A stretch of 64,000 nt of DNA. Origin: Sva-07 sp963747375 (GTDB lineage: Bacteria > Actinomycetota > Acidimicrobiia > Acidimicrobiales > Ilumatobacteraceae). Below the pieces are notes generated by a model, which was given only the letters and a program-made list of their open reading frames with translations, searched no databases and was not told where the DNA came from. The translations under genes and the position numbers were made by a program. Shown here piece by piece: positions 16,158-25,129 of this stretch (the stretch's first letter is position 1; each line of letters starts with the position of its first letter). The stretch lies in NCBI GenBank assembly GCA_963747375.1, contig CAVVFL010000022.1:124001-188000 (forward strand). The letters are read 5' to 3'.

Positions 16158-17339
16158 TCATGATCCATCACTACGCAGCCATGCGATCGGCTGGCGTGGG
16201 GTGACCCGTTCGGTGTCGAGGGCGATGTAGCTCTGGAGAATTCCCGCGAACGGAGAACGGACCTCCACATCGCCGACGTGGCCGATCACCGTTCCCACGG
16301 TGATGATCGAACCCTCTGTCAACGAACCGATCGGTGTGAAGACACCCGCTGCGGGGCTCACCACGAGACGCTCGACGGCGAAGAGGTGCTCGCCTTCGTG
16401 CTGGGCGGGTGCCGACGTCGTGCCGGCACCGACCCACTCGAGCAGCTTGTCGAGATCCTCGGGTGTCGCCACCGAGATCGTTCGTCCGCCGGTGACGGTG
16501 CGTTTCGCCATGCCGGTCAGCACAGCGCCGGGCCCGAGCTCGGCGAAGTCGGTCACGCCACTCTCGGCGAGCGTCAACAGGCAGTGCTTCCAGCGCACCG
16601 GGCTCGAGAGTTGGGCCGACAGCAGGCTCGCCCAGTCCGCGCCCTGGTCGTGGGCCAGCGCGTCGACGTTGGACACCACGGGGACATCGGAGTCACGCGG
16701 GTCGGCCGCCGCGAGCGCCGTGCGCAAGCGGTCACGAGCACTCGCCATGAACGGTGTGTGGAACGCCCCGGACACCTGGAGCGGCATCACCTTCTTGGCG
16801 CCGAGTTCCTTTGCATGGACAGTCGCCGCCTCGACGCCCGACGGCGAACCGGCGATCACGACCTGGCCGGGCGCGTTGAAGTTGGCGACCCACACATCGG
16901 CATCGGCTCGGCGACACGCGATCTCGACCTGGTCGTCATCGAGGCCGAGGACGGCCGCCATCGTGCCCGGCTGGGCGAGTCCGGCGTCGTGCATGGCGGC
17001 GCTGCGCTCGGCGACCAGTCGTATGCCGTCGTCGAAGCCGAGCGCCCCGGTCGCGGTCAATGCCGTGTACTCCCCGAGGCTGTGGCCGGCGCAGTAGCTG
17101 GGCTCGATGCCGAGCCGCTCGACAGCGTCGAGCACCATCAGGCTCGACACGAATGTCGTCAACTGTGCGTTGCGGGTGTCCTTCAGTTCGTCGGCGTCGG
17201 CTTCGCAGAGCAGGGCGCCGACATCGCGTCCGGCGATGTCGCTCGCCTCGTCGACGAGTTCCCAGCTCTCGTGGTCGCGCCATGGCAGCCCCATGCCCGG
17301 GCGCTGTGAGCCCTGACCGGGGAAGGTGAAAGCGAGCAT
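16158..17339 (-). CDS. fabD: Malonyl-CoA:ACP transacylase with a C-terminal lipoyl/biotinyl-like domain
   Basis: Residues 1-295 are a standard FabD: LAFTFPGQGSQRPGMG, nucleophile Ser87 in AGHSLGEYTAL, catalytic His194 in SGAFHTPFM and FAELGPGAVLTGM. It loads malonyl onto ACP. Residues from about 320 to 388 add a domain not found in ordinary FabD (about 310 residues). The segments VVSPAAGVFTPIG, TEGSIITVGTVIGHV and VRSPFAGILQSYIALD, then PRQPIAWL, follow the beta-hammerhead plan of lipoyl/biotinyl carriers, but the hairpin that normally holds the modified Lys reads HVGD with no Lys. It is therefore a non-modified barrel. It is the first gene of the fab operon, next to the tRNA gene on the other strand. 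Confidence 0.9.
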   Translation of the reverse strand: MLAFTFPGQGSQRPGMGLPWRDHESWELVDEASDIAGRDVGALLCEADADELKDTRNAQLTTFVSSLMVLDAVERLGIEPSYCAGHSLGEYTALTATGALGFDDGIRLVAERSAAMHDAGLAQPGTMAAVLGLDDDQVEIACRRADADVWVANFNAPGQVVIAGSPSGVEAATVHAKELGAKKVMPLQVSGAFHTPFMASARDRLRTALAAADPRDSDVPVVSNVDALAHDQGADWASLLSAQLSSPVRWKHCLLTLAESGVTDFAELGPGAVLTGMAKRTVTGGRTISVATPEDLDKLLEWVGAGTTSAPAQHEGEHLFAVERLVVSPAAGVFTPIGSLTEGSIITVGTVIGHVGDVEVRSPFAGILQSYIALDTERVTPRQPIAWLRSDGS

Positions 17340-17416
17340 TGGGCGCAGGCTAGACCTCCGCTCAGGTTTGTACGAGCTACCGCCCGGTAAGGCCGCTAAC
17401 CTCGGCCGTCACGCGC

Positions 17417-17490
17417 GCCCCGGTAGCCCAATTGGCAGAGGCAACGGTCTCAAACACCGTCAAGTGTCGGTTCGAGTCCGACCCGGGGCA
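17417..17490 (+). tRNA. tRNA-Leu, anticodon CAA, with a short variable loop
   Basis: A complete cloverleaf. The acceptor stem is GCCCCGG / CCGGGGC (17417-17423, 17483-17489) with discriminator A at 17490 and no encoded CCA. The D stem is GCC / GGC. The anticodon stem is ACGGT / ACCGT around CTCAAAC, with anticodon CAA at 17451-17453. The T stem is GTCGG / CCGAC with loop TTCGAGT. Anticodon CAA reads the Leu codon UUG. The variable loop is only five bases (CAAGT), whereas bacterial tRNA-Leu normally carries a long variable arm, so the charging identity deserves a check. It lies between the divergent fabD and a small coiled-coil gene. Confidence 0.85.
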
Positions 17491-17536
17491 CTGTGCCGGT
17501 CAACGAGTCGATGCCCGAAGTAGATTCGGCGTCCTG

Positions 17537-17815
17537 ATGGGCAACTGGTTGGTCGAACGGCGTCTCTCGCAGGTGGCGATCCGATTGAAGTCGCTTCGCT
17601 CGGAGCTGTCGGTGATCGACGAGCAGATGATCCACCTGAACGACGATGCCGAGGACCAGGCGATCCGGGCGCTCGTCGCCGAGACCGCAGGAGCGTCGTA
17701 CGAGGCGCGGGACGCGCGTCGTCACGTCGAGGCATTGGCGAAGCACCGCTCCAAGGTGATCGACGAGATCGCATCGCTGGAATTGCGCCAGGACGAACTC
17801 CTCGACCGCATGTGA
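17537..17815 (+). CDS. Small coiled-coil protein, function unknown
   Basis: A 92-residue, highly charged and almost wholly helical protein beginning MGNWLVERRLSQVAIRLKSL. The repeated leucines and charged residues suggest a coiled coil over most of its length, ending LELRQDELLDRM. There is no signal peptide or membrane segment. I do not recognise the family beyond similarity in style to small actinobacterial proteins encoded near the pdtaR-polA region. The ATG at 17537 is used because upstream codons run into the tRNA gene. The next gene follows after 28 bases on the same strand. Confidence 0.6.
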   Translation: MGNWLVERRLSQVAIRLKSLRSELSVIDEQMIHLNDDAEDQAIRALVAETAGASYEARDARRHVEALAKHRSKVIDEIASLELRQDELLDRM

Positions 17816-17843
17816 GGGTGGGGACAGCTGACATGCTCGGTCG

Positions 17844-18625
17844 ATGGATCCCACCATCGCGCGCAAGACCTGGCGGACCCTCGAACCGGTGCACGGTGCG
17901 ATCTACTTCGTGCCCGAGGCCCGCGAGGAGTACGCGGCCATCGGTGTCGACGACCGGATGCGGGGCTATTTCGCGTCGCGGGCTGCGCCGATGGGAGCGG
18001 TGCCGGCGTCGGTGGTGATCGCCACGTTCTTCAACTTCGACCCCGACCTGGTGCGAGCGAGCATGGACGGGGTTTGGGACCAGATCACCCCTGATGACAT
18101 CTCGGCGGCGCGACTGCGAGCTGCGGATCGGATGCTGCGACGGCTGGCGCCCGGGGGCGTCGACGGGCCGGACATCATCGAGGCCGCCGAGTTGGCGCGA
18201 GCCGCAGCACTCGCCGCCTGCGAACGCCCGGAGGGGCGCCCCTTGTTCGCCGGCCACGCGTCCTGGCGTGGCCGGACGAACCGCACCTCGTGCTGTGGCA
18301 TGCCCAGTCGCTCCTGCGCGAGTTCCGCGGCGACGGGCATGTCGCCGCGCTGACCGTCGAGGGGCTGAACGGTTGCGAGGCGCTGGTGACGCACGCCGCG
18401 GCCGGTGACGTGAGCTCGGAGATCCTCAAGGCCACGCGCCAACGTACCGGCGACGACTGGCTGGTCGCGGAGGAACGGCTGCGTTCGATCGGCTGGCTCG
18501 ACCCTGACCTCGCGTTCACCGACCTCGGTCGGCAACGGCGTGCCTGGATCGAGCAGCGCACCGACGAACTCGCTGCCGCTCCGTACGACGCCATCGGTGT
18601 CGACTGGTTGCGAGCGCCTGCGTGA
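17844..18625 (+). CDS. SCO6745-family protein, frame broken once
   Basis: About 260 residues of the actinobacterial SCO6745 family, whose function is not established. The start (ARKTWRTLEPVHGAIYFVPE, then DDRMRGYFASRAAPMGAVPASV) and the all-helical layout match that family well. The first part reads to about residue 140, and the rest (LLREFRGDGHVAALTVEGL onward) reads in another frame. The join lies at 18261-18264, where one missing base would give SLAWPDEPHLVLWHA. This is the only break in the window that looks like a deletion rather than an insertion. The winged-helix-like C-terminus ends FTDLGRQRRAWIEQRTDEL, reminiscent of MarR-type ends. Confidence 0.75.
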
Positions 18626-18771
18626 GTTGGCACGACCCATCAGCAGGGCGATGGCGTCGGCGTTCGGATGAGCGCCGGCCGACATGGATCAGGGCCGATG
18701 GTGGGCTCCCGGTGATCAGTCGTGCACGGCTCAGGAGCGGATCGGGCCGGCCACCTGCTAGATAAGGAGTC

Positions 18772-19356
18772 ATGCCGTTGCGTGTCGTGATCGCCGAGGA
18801 CGAGGCAATCATCAGGATGGACCTTCGTGAGACCCTCGAAGAGGAGGGCTACGAGGTGATCGGCGAGACCGGACGTGGTGACCAGGCGGTCGAGCTGGTC
18901 AGAGGCCTGCAGCCCGATCTGGCGATCCTCGACATCAAGATGCCCGGCATGGACGGACTCGAGGCGGCCCGCATCATCAACGGCGAGAAGATCTGCGGTG
19001 TGCTGATGCTGACCGCGTTCAGCCAGCGCGAGGTCGTCGAGCAGGCCCGCGATGCGGGCGCACTGGCGTTCCTCGTGAAGCCCTTCCAGAAGAGCGACCT
19101 GATCCCGGCCATCGAGGTGGCGATGGGGCGCTTCAAGGAACTCCGCTCGCTCACCGGCGAGATCGATGCGCTCGGCGAGCAACTCGAGTCCCGCAAGGTG
19201 GTCGACCGCGCCAAGGGCGTGCTGATCGACGAAGCCGGCATGTCGGAGGCCGACGCGTTCTCGTTCATCCAGCGCACGGCGATGAGCGAGCGGACCCGGA
19301 TGCGTGACGTCGCCGACAAGATCCTCGACGGCTCGCTGCGCCCGGGCGCCGACTGA
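18772..19356 (+). CDS. pdtaR: ANTAR-domain response regulator (PdtaR-like)
   Basis: A 194-residue regulator with a CheY receiver (residues 1-120: acidic pocket AEDEA, phospho-acceptor Asp54 in LAILDIKMPG, LTAFS, Lys103 in FLVKPF) and a C-terminal ANTAR RNA-binding domain (VVDRAKGVLIDEAGMSEADAF, then RTRMRDVADKIL). ANTAR proteins bind paired hexaloop hairpins in mRNA leaders and prevent termination. In M. tuberculosis the homologue PdtaR (Rv1626), partner of kinase PdtaS, lies three genes from polA; here polA follows at once. No kinase gene is in the window, and I found no clear paired ANTAR-target hairpin nearby. Confidence 0.9.
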   Translation: MPLRVVIAEDEAIIRMDLRETLEEEGYEVIGETGRGDQAVELVRGLQPDLAILDIKMPGMDGLEAARIINGEKICGVLMLTAFSQREVVEQARDAGALAFLVKPFQKSDLIPAIEVAMGRFKELRSLTGEIDALGEQLESRKVVDRAKGVLIDEAGMSEADAFSFIQRTAMSERTRMRDVADKILDGSLRPGAD

Positions 19357-19364
19357 GCGCCGAC

Positions 19365-22037
19365 ATGGGCACCTATCTGGTCGTCGACGGCAACTCGCTG
19401 ACCTACCGCGCGTTCTTCGCGCTGCCGACCGACATGGCCACGGCGAGCGGTCAGGTGACCAACGCGGTGTTCGGGTTCACGTCGATGATGATCAACGTGA
19501 TGAAGGATCACCGCCCCGATGGCGTGCTGGTCACGTTCGATCGTCCCGAGCCGACGTTCCGTCACGAGGCGGAGCCGCTCTACAAGGCGCAACGGGAGGC
19601 TGCCCCGGACATCCTTCGTCAGCAGATGGGGCTCGTACGCGAGGTGCTCGACGCGATGGGGATCACCACGGTCGACCTGTCGGGATGGGAGGCCGACGAC
19701 CTGATCGCGACGGCGACCGACCGCCTCGTCGAAGGCGGTCATCAGGTGATCATCGTGACGGGCGACCGCGACAGCTACCAGCTCGTTCGTGACCCCGATG
19801 TGAAGGTGCTCTACAACAAGCGCGGCGTCAGCGACTACGCGTTCTACGACGAAGCGGGGATCGAGGAGCGCACCGGTGTGACGCCGGCGATGTACCCGCA
19901 GTACGCCGCACTGCGGGGCGACAACAGCGACAACCTGCCCGGGGTCCCGGGCGTGGGGGAGAAGACCGCGGCGAAGTTGATCAACGCCTACGGCGGCCTC
20001 GACGGCATCTTCGAGCACGTCGACGAGCAGACCCCCAAGCTGCGTACGAACCTCACCGAGCACGAGGAACGGGCGCGCAAGAATCTCGACCTGATGCTGC
20101 TGCATCACGACGCGCCGATCGAGATCGACCCCGACGATCTGGCCGTGACGCCGAATGCCGACGAGCTGAAGCGACTCTTCGACTTCCTCGAGTTCCGAAC
20201 GCTCGCAGGGCGCCTCGACGAGGCGCTGTCGGCGATGGGTGCGTCGGTCGACCTCGGGCCAGTCGACGAACGCGCCGAGCTGGTGGCAGAAGTGACGACG
20301 GCGACATCGGCGGCGCAGGCGGCCGCCGCGATCACTGCCGCGGCGACGCTCGATGTCGCGGCCACGTGGCTCGGCGAGCCCGGGCGAACTCCGCTTGCCG
20401 GGATCGCCGTGGTCGTCGACCCGTCGATGGCAGACGTGCTGTGGATTCCCGCCGAGGTGCTCGCCGACGATGCGGTGCGAGCGGCACTCGGCTCGCACGC
20501 CGATCTGCGCGGACACAACGTGAAGCCGCTGATGCGCTCGCTGTTGGAGTTCGACGTGGAGGTGCGCGGCCTCACGCTCGACACGGCGATCGCGGCGTAC
20601 CTGATCGACCCGGCCGAGGCGCGGTACACCTTGCCCGACCTCATCGAGAAGTACACGACGTTCGCCCGGCCGTCCGACGACGCCGCCGGGAGTGGTCAGC
20701 TCGATCTCGACGGAACGTCGCTGGGAGATGCCGAGCTGGCCGCTCGCGATGCGCTCGCCGTCAACGCGCTCGGGGCGCCGATCGTGGCGAGCATGGAGGC
20801 CCAGGGGATGGCCGAGCTGTATCGCACGATCGAGAATCCGCTGGTGCTCGTCCTCGCGAAGATGGAGCACGTCGGCATCGGGGTCGACGTCGACGAGCTG
20901 CGCGCGCTCGGCAAGCGGCTGTCCGACGAGGTCCAGACGCTGCAGGCGACAGCTGCGTGAGGTGGCAGGTCGCGACGACCTGAACCTCAACTCGCCGAAG
21001 CAGCTGCGCGAGATCCTCTACGACGAACGCGGGTCTGGCGCCGGGCAAGAAGACCAAGACGGGCTACTCGACCGACGCAGCAACGCTGGAGAAGATCAAG
21101 GACCAGTGGCCCGAGTTCCTGGAACCGCTGCTGCGCTACCGCGAAGTCGAGAAGCTCCGCAGCACCTACGGCGAGGGCCTGCTCGCAGAAGTTGCCGACG
21201 ACGGGCGGATTCACGCCACGTTCAACCAGACGGTGGCGCGCACAGGCCGCCTCTCGTCCGATCGGCCGAACCTGCACAACATCCCCGTGCGCACCGACGA
21301 GGGGCGCCAGTTCCGCAAGGCGTTCGTCCCGGCGCCTGGCACGACGCTGCTGGTCGCCGACTACAACCAGATCGAGTTGCGCTGCATCGCCCATCTCGCC
21401 AAGGACCCCGGTCTGATCGAGGCGTTCACGAGCGGCCAGGACATCCACAACGCCACCGCGGCGAGGGTGTTCGGAGTCGATCCGACGTCGGTCACCGTCG
21501 AGCAGCGCTCGAAGGCGAAGATGGTGTCGTACGGGCTCGCCTACGGCATGGAGGCCTATGGGCTCGGCCAGCGGCTGAACATCCCGACCGAGGAGGCCGC
21601 CGTGATCCTCGACGCGTACTTCGTGGCCTTCCCCAACGTGAAGGACTACATGGATCGCACGGTGATCGAAGCGCGCGAGCGCGGGTACACCGAGACGCTC
21701 TTCGGGCGTCGCCGGCCGATCCCCGAGCTGATGAACTCCAACTTCCGGGTGCGCCAGGCGGGGGAGCGCCAGGCGATGAACGCCGGTATCCAGGGCCTCG
21801 CCGCCGACATCTTCAAGGTGGCGCTCGTCAACATCGACGCCGCACTCGTCGCCGGCGGCTACGACAGCCGCGTCGTGCTGCAGGTGCACGACGAGGTGAT
21901 CGTCGAAGTGCCCGAGGATCGAGCACGACGTCGTCGGTGATCTCGTCGTCGGGCTCATGCGCGACGCTGCCGAACTCGACGTTCCCCTCGAAGTGAATGT
22001 GTCGTGGGGCGAGACCTGGGCGTCGGCGAAGGGCTGA
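19365..22037 (+). CDS. polA: DNA polymerase I, three frame breaks
   Basis: About 890 residues, the normal length. The N-terminal 5'-3' exonuclease (residues 1-290) has the TFDRPEPTFRHE, GWEADDLIAT and LRGDNSDNLPGVPGVGEKTA blocks. The middle 3'-5' exonuclease-like domain lacks the usual acidic motif (DVAATWLGE), so proofreading is probably absent, as in mycobacterial PolA. The polymerase domain has motif A LLVADYNQIELR, motif B KMVSYGLAYG and motif C QVHDEV. Reading shifts by one base at about 20950, at the GGG run 21031-21033 and at 21919. Each is cured by removing one base, which argues for sequence error in an essential repair gene. It starts nine bases after pdtaR. Confidence 0.93.
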
Positions 22038-22039
22038 CG

Positions 22040-22702
22040 ATGGGCGACGTCGACGACGCACGACCGCCGGTCGGCTCGATCGTCGGGCCGGCGGAGCTCG
22101 CCGAGTTGTATCGGCAGCCCGGGCGGATCGCTGCGTCGAAGAAGTCGACCGTTCTCGACGACGCGACCATCGGGTTCCTGGCGGCCTCGCCGTTCGCGTT
22201 GATCGGCACGGTGGGCGCGGATGGGGCGGTCGATGTGTCGCCCCGTGGCGGTCCGGCGGGGTTCGTCCGCGTGCTCGACGAACGCCACGTCGCGATCCCC
22301 GACCTCAACGGCAACAACCTGATCGACACCCTCCGGGCGGTCGTGGCGACCGGGCAGGCAGGACTGCTGGTCACGGTGCCCGGCAAGGACGAGACAGTTC
22401 GCATCAACGGTCCGGCGTGGGTGACCACGGATGCCTCGACGCTCGACCTCTGGCACGACGAACTGCGGCGGCCGACCACCGCGATCGTCGTGCGCACCGA
22501 CGAGGTCTTCATGCATTGCGCCAAGGCGTTCCGGCGTGGCCGGGTGTGGGACCCGGCGAGTTGGGATGAACTCGCTGCGGCTCCCGACGGCCTCGACGTG
22601 CTCAGCGCCCAGGGCCTGGTGGCGGACAACGACGATGCGACCCGCGAGTACCTCGAGCAGGCGTACGCGTCGGATCTTGCAGCCGATCTGCCCGAGGTGT
22701 GA
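22040..22702 (+). CDS. PPOX-type flavoprotein (pyridoxamine 5'-phosphate oxidase-like fold)
   Basis: A 220-residue split-barrel flavin-binding protein. The core matches the family: FLAASPFALIGTVGADGAVD, then VSPRGGPAGFVRVLD, LNGNNLIDTL and the C-terminal HCAKAFRRGRVWDP. The C-terminal HCAKA...R.W block is typical of the MSMEG_1061-type FMN-dependent group found in Actinobacteria. The substrate is unknown; relatives oxidise pyridoxamine phosphate or reduce flavin/deazaflavin-dependent substrates. The start at 22040 follows the polA stop by two bases, and the next gene overlaps by four bases (GTGA), so it is part of a polA-flavoprotein-methyltransferase transcript. Confidence 0.82.
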   Translation: MGDVDDARPPVGSIVGPAELAELYRQPGRIAASKKSTVLDDATIGFLAASPFALIGTVGADGAVDVSPRGGPAGFVRVLDERHVAIPDLNGNNLIDTLRAVVATGQAGLLVTVPGKDETVRINGPAWVTTDASTLDLWHDELRRPTTAIVVRTDEVFMHCAKAFRRGRVWDPASWDELAAAPDGLDVLSAQGLVADNDDATREYLEQAYASDLAADLPEV

Positions 22703-23467
22703 GCCGGGTGACGGACCGCGACCACTGGTTCGAGGATCTCGCCGACCACATGGGCGAGGCGTATGACCGCTACGCGCACACCAAGGGCACGGTGCAGGAG
22801 GTCGACCATGTGGTCGCGGCCCTGCGGCTGCAGCCGGGGGAGCGGATCCTCGATGTCGGCTGCGGCACCGGGCGTCATGCCGATCGAGCTCGCGTCGCGC
22901 GGCATGGAGGTCCATGGCGTCGACATCAGCCAACGCTTCATCGAGATCGCCCGATCCCGCGTCAGCGATGAGCGAGCGGCCCGGATGTCGGCCGTTCGCT
23001 CATCGCTCTCGGGTCAGGCGACGTTCGAGCGCGCCGATGCGCGGGCGCTCGACTTCGACGGCGAGTTCGATGCGGTGATCTGCCTGTGCCAGGGGGCGTT
23101 CGGGATGATGACCGCTGACGGCGAGGACGATGCCGTCGTGGCCGGCATGGCGCGAGCGCTTCGCCCGAGCGGTCGGCTCGCGCTCAGCGCGTTCAATGCC
23201 TACTTCGCGGTGAAGTACCACGACGACGCCGAGTTCGATGCTGCGACGGGGGTCTCCCACGAGATCACCGAGATCCGCTCGGAGGTGGGCGAGGCGCGAT
23301 CCGTCGACCTCTGGACGGGGTGTTACACCCCACGTGAGCTGCGCCTGCTCCTCTCGGCGCACGGTTTCGTCGTCGACTCGATCTCCAGCGTCGAACCCGG
23401 CGCCTACGGATTCGACCCGGCGTCCACCGAATCCCCCGAATTCCTCGCCCTCGCCCACCATCCCTGA
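22699..23467 (+). CDS. SAM-dependent methyltransferase carrying a palindromic insertion; frame broken once
   Basis: A class I methyltransferase of about 255 residues. SAM-binding motif I is ERILDVGCGTGRHA near residue 50, followed by the acidic MEVHGVDIS strand and motif IV region FDAVICLCQGAFG. An extra G at 22882 splits motif I from the rest. Residues 89-103 (SDERAARMSAVRSSL) sit between IEIARSRV and the FERADARALDF strand and are encoded by a 44-bp palindrome (22964-23007) that recurs elsewhere in the window; homologues would be expected to run almost directly from one block to the other. The methyl acceptor is unknown. It starts with GTG overlapping the upstream stop. Confidence 0.82.
22964..23007. 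repeat. Palindromic element inside the methyltransferase gene
   Basis: AGCGATGAGCGA (22964-22975) and TCGCTCATCGCT (22996-23007) are perfect 12-bp inverted arms around a 20-base spacer that itself folds partly (GCGGCC / GGCCGT). Two further copies with the same arms and spacer length stand at 46337-46378 and 46397-46440. Here it lies in frame and adds about 15 codons. Confidence 0.85.
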
Positions 23468-23492
23468 CGATCCACCCACCCGCGAACCCCCG

Positions 23493-23554
23493 AACCCCCG
23501 AAATTCTCCCGTCAGTGCGCGCTGAGCGCGCACTGCGAGGAGAATTTCGGGGTT
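23493..23554. repeat. Palindrome between methyltransferase and rpsA (3'-end family, type A)
   Basis: Outer arms AACCCCCGAAATTCTCC (23493-23509) and GGAGAATTTCGGGGTT (23539-23554) pair with one extra C. The inner palindrome is CAGTGCGCGCT-G-AGCGCGCACTG (23513-23535), nearly identical to the core at 12883-12902. It starts 26 bases after a stop codon. The remaining 130 bases up to rpsA carry only a possible extended -10, TGGTAGCAT. Confidence 0.85.
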
Positions 23555-23685
23555 GAGTTGGGGATTGGGGGCGGGGGATGCGGGCCATGGCCGTTTAGGC
23601 GGGTCGCTGGTAGCATGGTCGGCTGCGTCACGCCAGTGGCGTTTCTGTCCATCTACTCACGTCCGTTTCGAAAGCAGTCCGTCCC

Positions 23686-25129
23686 TTGTCCGACACCGCA
23701 ACCACCTCCGAGTCTCCTGTCAACCAGATGGGAACGTTCGACGACGAGGGCGTCTACACCCCCCGTGAGATCGTCTCCGACGACCTCGGCATGTCCTTCG
23801 CCGACGCGATCGACGGCACGATGGTCACCGTCGAGGACGGCCAGCTCGTCCACGGAACCGTCGTCAAGATCGACAAGGACGAGGTGCTCCTCGACATCGG
23901 CTACAAGAGCGAAGGTGTCATCCCCGCTCGTGAGCTGAGCATTCGCAACGACGTCGACCCGTCCGAGGTCGTCTCGCTCGGCGAGGCCGTCGAAGCCCTC
24001 GTTCTCACCAAGGAGGACAAGGAAGGCCGACTGCTGCTGTCCAAGAAGCGGGCGCAGTACGAGCGTGCCTGGGGCGACATCGAGGCCAAGAAGGAAGCCG
24101 ACGCCGTCGTGTCCGGCCCGGTCATCGAAGTCGTCAAGGGCGGACTCATCGTCGACATCGGTCTGCGTGGCTTCCTGCCCGCATCGCTCGTCGAGCTGCG
24201 CCGTGTCCGCGACCTCGCCCCGTACATCGGCGAGACCGTGCACTGCAAGATCATCGAACTCGACAAGAACCGCAACAACGTGGTCCTGTCCCGTCGCGCC
24301 TACCTGGAAGAGAACCAGAAGGAGACCCGCGACCAGTTCCTCACCAACCTCAAGGTCGGCGAGGTTCGCGAAGGCACGATCTCCTCGGTCGTCAGCTTCG
24401 GTGCGTTCGTCGATCTCGGCGGCATGGACGGACTCATCCACGTCAGCGAGCTGTCGTGGAAGCACGTCGACCACCCCGGCTCGGTCGTCGCTGTCGGCGA
24501 TCCCGTCAAGGTGCAGGTTCTCGACGTCGACTTCAGCCGTGAGCGCATCAGCCTCTCGCTGAAGGCGACCCAGCAGGATCCGTGGCAGGAGTTCGCCGAG
24601 AGCCACCAGGTCGAGCAGCTCGTCTACGGCCGTGTCACCAAGCTCGTCCAGTTCGGCGCATTCGTCCAGGTCGGCGAAGGCATCGAGGGTCTCGTGCACA
24701 TCTCGGAGATGTCGGCGCATCACGTCGATTCGCCCGAGCAGGTCGTCACGCCCGGCGAGGAGCTGTGGGTCAAGATCATCGATCTCGATCTCGCCCGTCG
24801 CCGCATCAGCCTGTCGATCAAGCAGGCCGCCGAAGGTGGCGAACTCGCCGCCGAGTACCGCGAGCACTTCGAGGTCGACTCCGCCGGCAACTGGGTTCAG
24901 GGTGAGGCGTCGGCCGAGGCCGAAGCGGCATGGTCCGAGTACTACGGCGAAGGCGGCGAGGGTGCAGGCACCGAGCCGGTCGAGGCTCTCGAGGCTCGTC
25001 GAGGTCGTCGAAGTCACCGACGAGTCCGGTGTCGAGGCCGTGATCGTCGAAGATGTCGTGGTCGATGATGTCGTCGCCGAAGAAGTCGTCGTCGAGGACG
25101 TCGTCGCGGAGGAAGCACCCGCCGAGTGA
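23686..25129 (+). CDS. rpsA: 30S ribosomal protein S1, frame broken in the C-terminal tail
   Basis: Binds mRNA on the 30S subunit and helps initiation. Four S1 (OB-fold) repeats are visible, at about residues 52-122, 138-206, 223-292 and 308-378, for example GTVVKIDKDEVLLDIGYKSE and GRVTKLVQFGAFVQVGEGIE. The count fits actinobacterial S1. The start is TTG at 23686 (MSDTATTSESP); an in-frame ATG 14 codons later is a weaker choice. Near 24997 one extra base separates the body from the tail, which then reads VEVVEVTDESGVEAVIVEDV and on in Val/Glu/Asp repeats to APAE. The stop overlaps coaE. Confidence 0.93.

Noticed and set aside
19280..19310. GCGATGAGCGAGCGGACC inside pdtaR as a further copy of the palindromic element
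   Set aside because: Only the first arm is present. The encoded AMSERTRMRDVA is normal ANTAR sequence and there is no TCGCTCATCGC arm.
20959..20961. In-frame TGA in polA as a possible selenocysteine codon
   Set aside because: The homologous sequence after it continues in a different frame, so this is a +1 break, not recoding. There is no SECIS-like hairpin with a GGUC loop.
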